This document shows positions 27,233 to 33,675 of a DNA stretch of 64,000 nt, piece by piece. Source of the DNA: Streptomyces hiroshimensis. Its GTDB lineage: Bacteria; Actinomycetota; Actinomycetes; Streptomycetales; Streptomycetaceae. Location of the stretch: positions 375,564-439,563 of the forward strand of contig NZ_BMUT01000005.1 in NCBI RefSeq assembly GCF_014650335.1. The letters are read 5' to 3'. Under the pieces are notes generated by a model. It saw only the letters and a list, made by a program, of their open reading frames with translations, made no database searches and was not told the DNA's origin. The first letter of the stretch is position 1; each line of letters opens with the position of its first letter. A program made the position numbers and the translations under genes.

Positions 27233-27709
27233 GGGGTCGTGCTCCCTTCAGCAGGAACGGCCCTGGCGGTCCCGGTGTTCGAGCACCGGGGCCGCACCTT
27301 TGGTGAAACCGGGTAACTCCGGCTCCCCTCAACCCCGCCCGTACGGCACGGAAGGCGCCGGACGGGCGGAGGAGGCAACCGGCCGCAACATGGGAAGCGT
27401 TGCGGAAAGGCTGACGTCGTCGCACGTGCGCGGTCTTGCATCCGCGCGGCCGTCACTTATGAGGGAGACGGCTCAGAAACCCGCACACTGTTGAGTTCTC
27501 AAGCAACAGACGCTTCCTTCTGGCCCGTTTCACGGGGCCCTCCGGGCGGTCGGTCACACGTTTGGGCAGGTCAAACAGGATCTGGAGGCTGCCGACTATC
27601 CGGGGGCCGCCCTGGAACTAGGTTGCACTAGTGCGCACTAGTGCGCACTAGCTCGCAACCCCTGTGTGGCAGCGCGTTGCAGAGCGCGCCAGTGGATACG
27701 CTCGTAGGC
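27233..27709. other. Divergent control region of the element
   Basis: A 477-base non-coding stretch between the leftward operon and the rightward GntR gene. It holds the 40-bp palindromic operator (27621-27660), a hairpin CCGGTG/CACCGG near 27272-27289, and an inverted repeat CTGTTG/CAACAG around TTGAGTTCTCAA near 27487-27508. Promoters for both directions should lie here. Confidence 0.6.
27621..27660. promoter_or_regulatory. Operator-like palindrome with tandem GCACTAGTGC units
   Basis: Units GCACTAGTGC (27625-27634), GCACTAGTGC (27635-27644) and GCACTAGCTC (27645-27654) are framed by GGTTGC and GCAACC. The whole 40 bp is nearly self-complementary, and each unit is itself a perfect palindrome. 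It lies 50 bases before the GntR start codon. The expected reading is an operator for that repressor, as KorSA autoregulates in pSAM2. Confidence 0.7.
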
Positions 27710-28063
27710 ATGAGCGTTGCGGCGAGCGATCCCAGACCAAAGCCCGTGAAGGTGGCAGACGCGATACGGACCCGCGTCAGGGGCGGCAAGTACCCGGACG
27801 GCAAGCTGCCGACCACACGGGAGCTTGCCAAGGAGTTCGGATACGCAGGCCAGACGATCCGTGATGGCTTGGGCATCCTCATCGGCGAGGGACTGATCTT
27901 CTCTGCCGGGAACCGCGGGTACTTCATCGCGGGAGATAGCGAGGGGTCGACGGCTCGTAAGCCGGACGTGGGAGAAGAGCTCATGGAACTGCGCCTCCAG
28001 ATTCAAGCGTTGACTGAACGTGTGGCAGCACTCGAAGAGGGCGCCACCTCAGGCGGTGCGTGA
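27710..28063 (+). CDS. GntR-family regulator (KorSA-like)
   Basis: 117 residues from ATG 27710. An N-terminal winged helix (VKVADAIRTRVRGGKYPDGKLPTTREL, then FGYAGQTIRDGLGILIGEGLIF) is followed by a short coiled coil (ELMELRLQIQALTERVAALEEG) in place of a ligand-binding domain. The small size matches KorSA-type repressors that keep AICE transfer and replication silent. The palindromic array 27621-27660 is its likely operator. It is divergent from the main operon. The in-frame extension upstream of 27710 includes the operator and is not coding. Confidence 0.87.
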   Translation: MSVAASDPRPKPVKVADAIRTRVRGGKYPDGKLPTTRELAKEFGYAGQTIRDGLGILIGEGLIFSAGNRGYFIAGDSEGSTARKPDVGEELMELRLQIQALTERVAALEEGATSGGA

Positions 28064-28130
28064 TCTGGAACAACCATGCAAGGAAGAGCCACTGTGCAAT
28101 AAGTGACAGCAGGGGGGCAGCGGCATGGAC

Positions 28131-28176
28131 AGGGGACATCTCGACTGTCACTGCACTGTCCTCTTGCGTGTCCCCT
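28131..28176. promoter_or_regulatory. Inverted repeat AGGGGACA / TGTCCCCT before the XRE regulator
   Basis: AGGGGACA (28131-28138) and its exact inverse TGTCCCCT (28169-28176) lie 44 bases upstream of the XRE/TPR gene. A second short repeat, GACTGTCACTGCACTGTC, lies between them. It could be a regulator-binding site or part of the promoter. No experimental support. Confidence 0.35.
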
Positions 28177-28219
28177 ATGCCGGCGGACCAGACTCGCAGT
28201 AGCACTCGGAGGAGGGCAC

Positions 28220-29467
28220 ATGAGCGACGAACGACCCGCATGGGCGCGGCGTATCGCGGCCGAACGGATGGCTCGCAACTGGTCTCAGCTCGACGCGGTG
28301 AAGGCTCTGAGAGCCCACGCCCCCACTGAGCTACCAGCCGACGACAGCATGGTTCGCCAGTGGAAGCGTTGGGAGTCCGGAGCAAAGCCTGGAGACTTCT
28401 ATCAGCCGATCATCGCGGCGACCTTCGGCACCGTGACGCACGCGATATTCCCCGCTTCCTCCCGACGCGACGGCGACAAGGAAATCCTTGCTGCGAGCGG
28501 CATGGAAACTCTCGAAATCGTCAGCAGGCTCAACAAGTCCGACGTAGACAACGCCACCCTCGAAGCGCTCCGCATCACGACGGACCGGCTGTGCTCGGAA
28601 TACCCGTACATGCCAAGTGAACAGCTTCTCCTTGAGGGCCGGCAGTGGTTAAGGCGTGTTGTCGAACTGCACTCGAAGAGCCTCACGCTCACCCAGCACC
28701 GTGAAGTGCTGGCGCTGTCCGGCTGGTTGGCTCTCCTCGTCGGGTGCGTGGAGTACGACACTGGCGACCGGCACGCGGCGGAGACCACCCGACGGGCCGC
28801 CCTATCCCTGGCCAATGAGGCAGACCACTCCGAGGTGGCGGGGTGGGGCCACGAAATGCGCGCATGGTTCTCGCTCACCACAGGTGACTACCGCGGTGTC
28901 ATTGCGGCCGCGCAAGCGGGGGCCGAGGTGGCGCCGAACCACAGCGTCGCCGTCCAGCTCGCCGCGCAAGAGGCCAAAGCATGGGCCCGCCTCGGCGACC
29001 GACGACAGGTCGAGGTAGCCCTCGACCGCGGCCGGCGCCTACTCGAAGGGCTGCCGCATCCGGACAACGTCGACCACCACTTCGTGGTCGACCCGGCAAA
29101 GTTCGACTTCTACGCCATGGATTGCTACCGGCTAGTGGGCGAGGACAAGCTCGCCCACACCTTGGCAAACGAGGTACTGCGCGCCGGCACCGACTTCGAC
29201 GGCACCGAACGCAAGCCCATGCGAAACGCAGAGGCGCGCGTCACGCTTGGGGTAACCGCAGCTCGCGAGGGAGACCTTGAGCAGGCGCTCACCCACGGGG
29301 AACGCGCACTCCAAGGAGAGCGGCAGTCCGTCCCATCCCTCATCATGACGAGCCGCGAACTTGCGGCGGTCATCCGAGACCGATACAGCTCGGAGCCCGC
29401 AGCGCGGGAGTACCTGTCCCATCTGCGTGACCTCGGCCAAGCTAAGCCTGGGTTCCTGCCTTCGTAG
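28220..29467 (+). CDS. XRE-family regulator with TPR-like C-terminal domain
   Basis: 415 residues from ATG 28220, preceded by GGAGGAGGG. The N-terminus is a helix-turn-helix of the streptomycete type (WARRIAAERMARNWSQLDAVKALRAH, MVRQWKRWESGAKPGDFY). The rest is helical-repeat, TPR-like (GWLALLVGCVEYDTGDRHAAE, WGHEMRAWFSLTTGDYRGVI). Such proteins are often peptide- or signal-responsive regulators. A TTA leucine codon at 28649-28651 (about residue 144) would make translation depend on the bldA tRNA. Position beside the GntR gene suggests control of element activation. Confidence 0.8.
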   Translation: MSDERPAWARRIAAERMARNWSQLDAVKALRAHAPTELPADDSMVRQWKRWESGAKPGDFYQPIIAATFGTVTHAIFPASSRRDGDKEILAASGMETLEIVSRLNKSDVDNATLEALRITTDRLCSEYPYMPSEQLLLEGRQWLRRVVELHSKSLTLTQHREVLALSGWLALLVGCVEYDTGDRHAAETTRRAALSLANEADHSEVAGWGHEMRAWFSLTTGDYRGVIAAAQAGAEVAPNHSVAVQLAAQEAKAWARLGDRRQVEVALDRGRRLLEGLPHPDNVDHHFVVDPAKFDFYAMDCYRLVGEDKLAHTLANEVLRAGTDFDGTERKPMRNAEARVTLGVTAAREGDLEQALTHGERALQGERQSVPSLIMTSRELAAVIRDRYSSEPAAREYLSHLRDLGQAKPGFLPS

Positions 29468-29770
29468 CAAGAGTGTGCCGCCTACAAGTGGCCTTGTGTC
29501 CGCTTGGGACCGGGAGTGCTGCGCTCCATCGCTCCGGAGACTGGTCAAAGCTTCCCAAGCCGTACGGGCTCCGCACGCCAGCGCCACAGGATCGACCTGC
29601 TCAGCGCCCGGCTGTGATCCCTGCCTCCCGGCTCGCCAGGATATGGAGCTGAGCAACCAGCGCACCAGATCCCATCAGATCCCCGCAAAACATCGGCACC
29701 GAAATGCCTTCTATTGCCACCCATTCACCGCGAGCCCATATTTCCCTGCACCAGGGAATCCGGTGACCGA
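29468..29770. other. Intergenic stretch between XRE regulator and pentapeptide gene
   Basis: About 300 bases between two convergent genes. GC drops toward the right. No gene, clear terminator hairpin or repeat was seen. Confidence 0.4.
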
Positions 29771-30709
29771 CTATCCAATCCCGAGAGCGTCAGCCAGATG
29801 CCTGTCAAGCTTCACACCTTGCAGACTGCGCGCCTGCATTAGTTTTTCACTAGACAAATGATAGGACCCCCTAAAATCGGCCCAGTCGAGTGTCGCACCA
29901 TCGAACTGAACCCCCTGAAGGGATGCGCCCCTAAAATCTGCCTTCGATAGCCACGAGTCACGAAAGTCGGCCCCATAAAGCTCGGCCCCTTTCAATTTGG
30001 CGCTCGACATTGTCGACCGACGAAAGTCAGTCCTGTGCAAGGTCGCATCACGGAGATCCGCACTCTCCAAGTCTGCATCCTGCAAATTTGACCGCTGCAT
30101 CCGCACATTCCTGAGATCCGCCCCGCGAAGATCCGCACCCACAAGATAAAGGTCCTTAAGATTCACCGACTGATCCGCAGGTCTGCGCCGAAGGGGTGCA
30201 GTGAGAGTCTTTAGCGCCAATTGCGTATCACTCTCCGGCCTCTTCGGAAATGTGGCCAATGCTGCAGGTTGCGACGTAGAGGTTCGACTATAAAGAAATG
30301 TAGACAGAACCTCGAAAGCATTCAAGGACCGCTCAGGGTGATCGTCCATGACTTCACCAAGCGCCAAGATTCCGCCTATACGCACGTAGATCTCGTCGGA
30401 ATCGAGTCTTTCCAAGGCCTTGTTGAACCGGTCAGTAACCTGCCCACGACGAGACAGTCGATAGGTTCGCGCCGTATAAATCAGTGCACACAGCGCCCCA
30501 ATGGCCGTTACAGTCTGGACGACTGCCAGCCTGATCTGCCCTTCAGCCTGGGCTTTCGCGGCCACATCCAATCGATCCCAATATGACCGACGCCACGGCA
30601 TCACAAGCGCCCGGAAAGCCTCCCGGGCAGAAGAATTATCGTGAGCCAGAAAAATAAATGCCCCTATCGCGGCCATCGCGAGAACGATAATCGAGATCTT
30701 TTTGCGCAA
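29771..30709 (-). CDS. Membrane-anchored pentapeptide-repeat protein
   Basis: 312 residues. It has an N-terminal membrane helix (ISIIVLAMAAIGAFIFLA), a second helix (AVVQTVTAIGALCALIYTA, about 63-81), and a linker like other TM-pentapeptide proteins (RFNKALERLDSDEIYVRIGGILALGEV). About 18 A(D/N/K)LxX repeats (ADLRGADLRNVRMQRSNLQD and onward) follow and should form a right-handed beta-helix. It starts at TTG 30709 with AGGA upstream, 14 bases after the hicA stop, so it is probably co-transcribed with hicBA. Lower GC than its neighbours indicates transfer. Function unknown; a defence or membrane-stress role is speculation. Confidence 0.85.
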   Translation of the reverse strand: MRKKISIIVLAMAAIGAFIFLAHDNSSAREAFRALVMPWRRSYWDRLDVAAKAQAEGQIRLAVVQTVTAIGALCALIYTARTYRLSRRGQVTDRFNKALERLDSDEIYVRIGGILALGEVMDDHPERSLNAFEVLSTFLYSRTSTSQPAALATFPKRPESDTQLALKTLTAPLRRRPADQSVNLKDLYLVGADLRGADLRNVRMQRSNLQDADLESADLRDATLHRTDFRRSTMSSAKLKGAELYGADFRDSWLSKADFRGASLQGVQFDGATLDWADFRGSYHLSSEKLMQARSLQGVKLDRHLADALGIG

Positions 30710-30723
30710 CTGTCGATCCTTAA

Positions 30724-30981
30724 TCAGCCAGTAGACCAGTTGCCCTCTTCGACCACTCGGTAGAATTCACCCGGAGGAACGTAGGCTTGACGCAGGAGGT
30801 GCGCCAAGGTCCTGGGAGCGAGACAGTTGATTTGAGGCACAACGGTCAGCCGGTTTCCGGATTCGTGCTCTATTATCACATTCCCTTTCGTGCCACCCAC
30901 CTGACCGAAACCGAATGCAGCACAAAGCACTCGCACAAAGAAGCTTCCAGAAATTTCGTCAGGCCATCCCCACGCGTTCAT
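30724..30981 (-). CDS. hicA: HicA-like mRNA interferase toxin, catalytic residue altered
   Basis: 85 residues with HicA shape: a leading helix (ISGSFFVRVLCAAFGFG), a beta-hairpin (QVGGTKGNVIIEHESGNRLTVVPQ) and the C-terminal LAPRTLAHLLRQAYVPPGEFYRVV matching the usual L-G-T-L-IlRQA-EF pattern. Typical HicA has GSH with a catalytic histidine in the hairpin; here the place reads KGN. It may be inactive or use another residue. The start overlaps the hicB stop (ATGA). Confidence 0.7.
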   Translation of the reverse strand: MNAWGWPDEISGSFFVRVLCAAFGFGQVGGTKGNVIIEHESGNRLTVVPQINCLAPRTLAHLLRQAYVPPGEFYRVVEEGNWSTG

Positions 30982-31184
30982 GAGCCAACCTCTATTTCCT
31001 CCAGACGGGGTGGCTCATCGAGCGTCAAGATAGGCTCCGCCTTCAGGTAAGCCTCGACGGCATCTTTCAAGTTCTCCAGGGCCTCCTGCTCGGAGGTGCC
31101 CTGGCTCGATACCTCTGCTTCAACGCACCGAGCAACCCACCAGGGCGATTCATGCGACACGACTGCTGAGACTTTGATGGTCAT
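30978..31184 (-). CDS. hicB: HicB-like antitoxin (short form)
   Basis: 68 residues with the HicB partial RNase-H-like fold: IKVSAVVSHESPWWVARCVEAEVSSQG then TSEQEALENLKDAVEAYLKAE. It lacks the C-terminal DNA-binding domain of longer HicB proteins. The antitoxin precedes the toxin and is coupled to it by ATGA. Part of an apparent hicB-hicA-pentapeptide transcription unit. Confidence 0.85.
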   Translation of the reverse strand: MTIKVSAVVSHESPWWVARCVEAEVSSQGTSEQEALENLKDAVEAYLKAEPILTLDEPPRLEEIEVGS

Positions 31185-31441
31185 GAGATCAACGCTAAGC
31201 AGGCCTAGGCGAGCCCGCCACTTGTGGCCTGGGCAGGGCTACTCGGCTCGGCGGCACGGATCATCAGCCGGAGACGTGCACTCCGGTGAATTGGCGGTTA
31301 CGACGCGGTATCGCTGACGCGCAACAAGGCAGCGCCGCAGGTCACAAGCTTAAGGAGACGCAACGACCCAGGTCCCTTCTAAACACCAGGGCGCAGCATC
31401 TCTCCGCAGGTGTCGCCAGACAGACGCTCGCGGGTCCCACC

Positions 31442-31687
31442 TCAACCGGTGTAGCTCAGCTGCAGGACGGTGAGGGTCTTCGTGATCTCGCCGACTAAGA
31501 GGACGGCGATGGCCTCCTCTGTGACGATCATCCGCACGACACCATCGTCTTCGCCGTACGGCTCGGTTGCTGCGATCGGGTCATCGCATGCCGCGGCAAG
31601 CGCGAGCGAAAGCCGCTCGCTCGCCTCTGGCGGCAGGGCGTCGTGGACAGCTTCGGCCGCCCGGTCGTACTTGAGCCGGTATCCCAT
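31442..31687 (-). CDS. RelE/ParE-like toxin candidate
   Basis: 81 residues: YRLKYDRAAEAVHDALPPEASERL, AACDDPIAATEPYGEDDGVVRMIV and AIAVLLVGEITKTLTVLQLSY. The order helix-helix-beta sheet and the closing L..L..SY strand fit the RelE/ParE fold in actinobacteria. Start ATG 31687 overlaps the preceding gene's stop (TGATG). The assignment rests on shape and pairing, not on a clear catalytic motif. Confidence 0.65.
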   Translation of the reverse strand: MGYRLKYDRAAEAVHDALPPEASERLSLALAAACDDPIAATEPYGEDDGVVRMIVTEEAIAVLLVGEITKTLTVLQLSYTG

Positions 31688-31971
31688 CAGGCGGCGCCTC
31701 GGCTACGAGCGGCGGCGGCCTCGGCCTGGACGCGGTCGGTCATGTCCACCCAGTCCCCCGGGGTTTCTCCCGTGGCCTCTTCCGCAGCGGCGAGCTCGCG
31801 CCCGCGCTCAGCTGCTCCCGCCACGCCGGCCGCGATCGTGCGCCACTTGGCGAAGACGGTCAGCAACTCGTGCGCGGGGGCACGGTTGATCTCGCCCAGG
31901 AATCTCTGGCTCAGCGCTGGGCTGCCCAGCGCCTCGCAGATGGATTCGATGGTCCATGTCTGGTCGCTCAC
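31687..31971 (-). CDS. Antitoxin-like partner of the RelE/ParE-like gene
   Basis: 94 residues from GTG 31971, which has GGGAGG eight bases upstream. The sequence WTIESICEALGSPALSQRFLGEINRAPAHELL is helical and acidic, ending in a Glu/Ala/Arg-rich tail. It is translationally coupled to the toxin-like gene. A frameshifted copy of the middle of this gene lies just outside attR (32324-32417). The frame extends to 32067 but without a better start. Confidence 0.6.
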   Translation of the reverse strand: MSDQTWTIESICEALGSPALSQRFLGEINRAPAHELLTVFAKWRTIAAGVAGAAERGRELAAAEEATGETPGDWVDMTDRVQAEAAAARSRGAA

Positions 31972-32083
31972 GGCCGGAGCCTCCCGCGATCGTCGCCGTC
32001 CTTCGCGCCTACGGTACGCGCGCCGAGCGCTCGCCGTCAGCTGCGTCGTGTCCTCCGGCAGGTCCATCCGGAGTCCCCTCCGA

Positions 32084-32099
32084 GTGAGTGGCGCGTGAG
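32084..32099. promoter_or_regulatory. Right copy of the 16-bp subterminal repeat
   Basis: GTGAGTGGCGCGTGAG matches the left-end copy (11698-11713) at 15 of 16 positions and lies about 70 bases inside attR. Candidate arm-type binding site for Int or Xis. Confidence 0.4.
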
Positions 32100-32171
32100 A
32101 TTTTTCGCCGCCTGATCACAGGTCCACGTTTTCGCAGGTCAGGCGCGTAGTCCAGACGTGATCAGCAATGC

Positions 32172-32215
32172 CCTCCGGAGCCGTGTGCGCAGGTTCGAAT
32201 CCTGCCGGGGGCACT
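32172..32215. repeat. attR: 44-bp core with 3' fragment of tRNA-Arg
   Basis: Identical to 11543-11586. It contains the 3' part of tRNA-Arg from the anticodon stem onward but lacks the 5' half, so it is not a functional tRNA. The base pattern just left of it (GCAATGCC against GCAACGGC at attL) differs, marking the exact border. Confidence 0.95.
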
Positions 32216-32264
32216 CGCCGACAGTCAGCGGAAATCATGTGCTGGCCAGGGCGGATGCCGACAG

Positions 32265-32303
32265 AAGAGGGCGGGAGTCAGTCTCACTGACTCCCGCCCT
32301 CTT
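32265..32303 (+). terminator. Perfect 18-bp stem terminator right of attR
   Basis: AAGAGGGCGGGAGTCAGT pairs perfectly with 32286-32303 around a CTC loop and ends in CTTTCG. It lies 50 bases after the att core, as expected for the original terminator of tRNA-Arg, now separated from its gene by the element. Confidence 0.8.
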
Positions 32304-32323
32304 TCGTTGCCTCTCGGTGTTCG

Positions 32324-32417
32324 CGCCACTTAGCGAAGACGATCAGCAGCTCATGCGCGGAGGGCGCGGTTGATCTCACCCAGGAATCTCTGGCTCAGCA
32401 CCGGGTTAGCCAGCGCC
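32324..32417 (-). pseudogene. Frameshifted fragment of the element's antitoxin-like gene
   Basis: About 94 bases are closely similar to 31841-31933, encoding LSQRFLGEINRA...HELL-VFAKWR. One extra base after the EINRA codons shifts the frame into a TGA, so the copy is broken. The similarity stops on the left near the terminator and on the right within about 100 bases. Confidence 0.75.
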
Positions 32418-32587
32418 GGGCCTTCTTCGTTGTGGGCGCCATTGGCCTCTGCCGTTACCGCCTCTTCCGGCGTTGCCCCGGGGTAGTGTGCGCCCCCGAG
32501 GGGCAGGAGTGATCCCGAAGCATCGCGCAGCCCTTCAAGGTTTCCTGCAACACGCCTACTTGACGGCTCTTCAGGGAAGCGGGGCGG

Positions 32588-33559
32588 ATGAGATTTCGCC
32601 GGGGTTCCGGTCATGGGCTGGATCTGCATCAGGCCCGGGACGATCTGCCGTTACGGGCCGTGCTGGAGGACGCCGCCATGGGGCGGTGGGAAGGGCCGCG
32701 GGATCTCCTTGCGGCCACCGGGGCCGACTGGGACCGGCGGATCTTCCGGCTGCAGGTGCTGGCGCGGGCCGGGGCGCGGCTGCGGTTCGCCGATACGTGG
32801 GCGCGGGCCGAGTCGCGGTCGGGGGACGCACTGGCACTGCTCGCCCATGTGCAGGCCGTGCGGTCGATGGTCAGCGGGGCCGGGGCGGGGCGGGCCGAGA
32901 TGGAGCGGGCCTGGGCCACCTGTCTGGCGGCCGCCGAGGCCGTGCCGGCCGACCCCTCGCCGTGGGTGGTGATGCTCGCGCTCCTGCGGGTCCACGCGCC
33001 GGGCCGCAACGTCCTGGAGCAGGTGTGGGGCGAGGTCGTGCGGCGCGATCCGTACAACCGCGAGGCGCACCACGAGCTGCTCACCTATCTCTTCGCCCGC
33101 AACCACGGCTCGGGGGCGGAGATGTTCCACTGGGCCCAGGAGCGGGCCGACACCGCGCCCCGGGGGCTGCCCCTCGCCGTGCTGCCCCTGGTCGCGCTCG
33201 CCGAGTCGCACCGGCACCGCATGGAGACCGATGCCGCCGGTCACGGCAGTTACGGGCTGAGCATTCACCCCTGGATCGACTGTCCCCACATCGATCCGGT
33301 CCTGGACGGCTGGTGGCGGCACCGCGGTCCGCAGCCCCACGCGCAGTTCATGGACGACGCCAATTACCTGGCCCACGCGCTGGCCTTCGCGGGGCGGCAC
33401 GCCGAGGCCTACGAGGTCTTCCAGGCCGTCGGGCCGTACGCCGCCGAGGTGCCCTGGTCGTACTGCGGCGATGCCGGCGAGCTCTTCCTGCGGCACCGGG
33501 GGTGGGCCGAGCGGGCCGTGCGGGCCGGGCGGCATGCGCCCCGCCGCCACCGGCGCTGA
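32588..33559 (+). CDS. Conserved-looking hypothetical protein with helical repeats
   Basis: 323 residues, not named. All-helical, TPR/HAT-like: WDRRIFRLQVLARAGARLRF, MERAWATCLAAAEAVPADPSPWVVMLALLRVHAP, and RDPYNREAHHELLTYLFARNHG (segments quoted in part). Later blocks include HPWIDCPHIDPVLDGWW and ALAFAGRHAEAYEVFQAVG. No signal or membrane helix. A soluble scaffold or cytoplasmic factor is likely. Stand-alone gene. Confidence 0.75.
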   Translation: MRFRRGSGHGLDLHQARDDLPLRAVLEDAAMGRWEGPRDLLAATGADWDRRIFRLQVLARAGARLRFADTWARAESRSGDALALLAHVQAVRSMVSGAGAGRAEMERAWATCLAAAEAVPADPSPWVVMLALLRVHAPGRNVLEQVWGEVVRRDPYNREAHHELLTYLFARNHGSGAEMFHWAQERADTAPRGLPLAVLPLVALAESHRHRMETDAAGHGSYGLSIHPWIDCPHIDPVLDGWWRHRGPQPHAQFMDDANYLAHALAFAGRHAEAYEVFQAVGPYAAEVPWSYCGDAGELFLRHRGWAERAVRAGRHAPRRHRR

Positions 33560-33675
33560 CGTCCGCGGCCGGCGTTGACATCCGCACCGGCCACCGGCCA
33601 CCTCCACCGTCCACCGTCCACCGGCTTCAGCAACACGCACATTCCTTGACCGTTCCCCACGAGAAAGAGAATCGC

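Larger units (their letters stand above)
11543..32215. mobile_element. Actinomycete integrative and conjugative element (AICE) in tRNA-Arg(CCG)
   Basis: A 20.7-kb element bounded by identical 44-bp att sites. It carries every AICE module: int and xis beside attL, prim-pol and DUF3631 replication genes, an SSB, a TraB/FtsK-type DNA translocase, several small membrane spread proteins and a GntR (KorSA-like) regulator. Cargo close to attR has lower GC and comprises two toxin-antitoxin-like modules and a pentapeptide protein. Most genes form one minus-strand operon with overlapping stop/start codons. S. coelicolor is recalled to have an AICE at the same kind of site; this was not checked here. 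All key genes look intact, so the element may be functional. Confidence 0.95.
32216..32587. other. Scar right of attR with remnant of an earlier element
   Basis: A 372-base stretch holding the terminator 32265-32303 and a degenerate copy of the element's antitoxin-like gene (32324-32417). Sequence after the terminator (TCGTTGCCT...TGTTC) also resembles the corresponding place after attL (near 11675-11695). No intact gene. Confidence 0.55.

Noticed and set aside
32351..32629. Minus-strand frame right of attR as an intact gene
   Set aside because: Similarity to the element's antitoxin-like gene covers only the middle and is broken by a one-base shift; the upstream part overlaps the next gene and has no start signal. 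Recorded as a pseudogene fragment instead.
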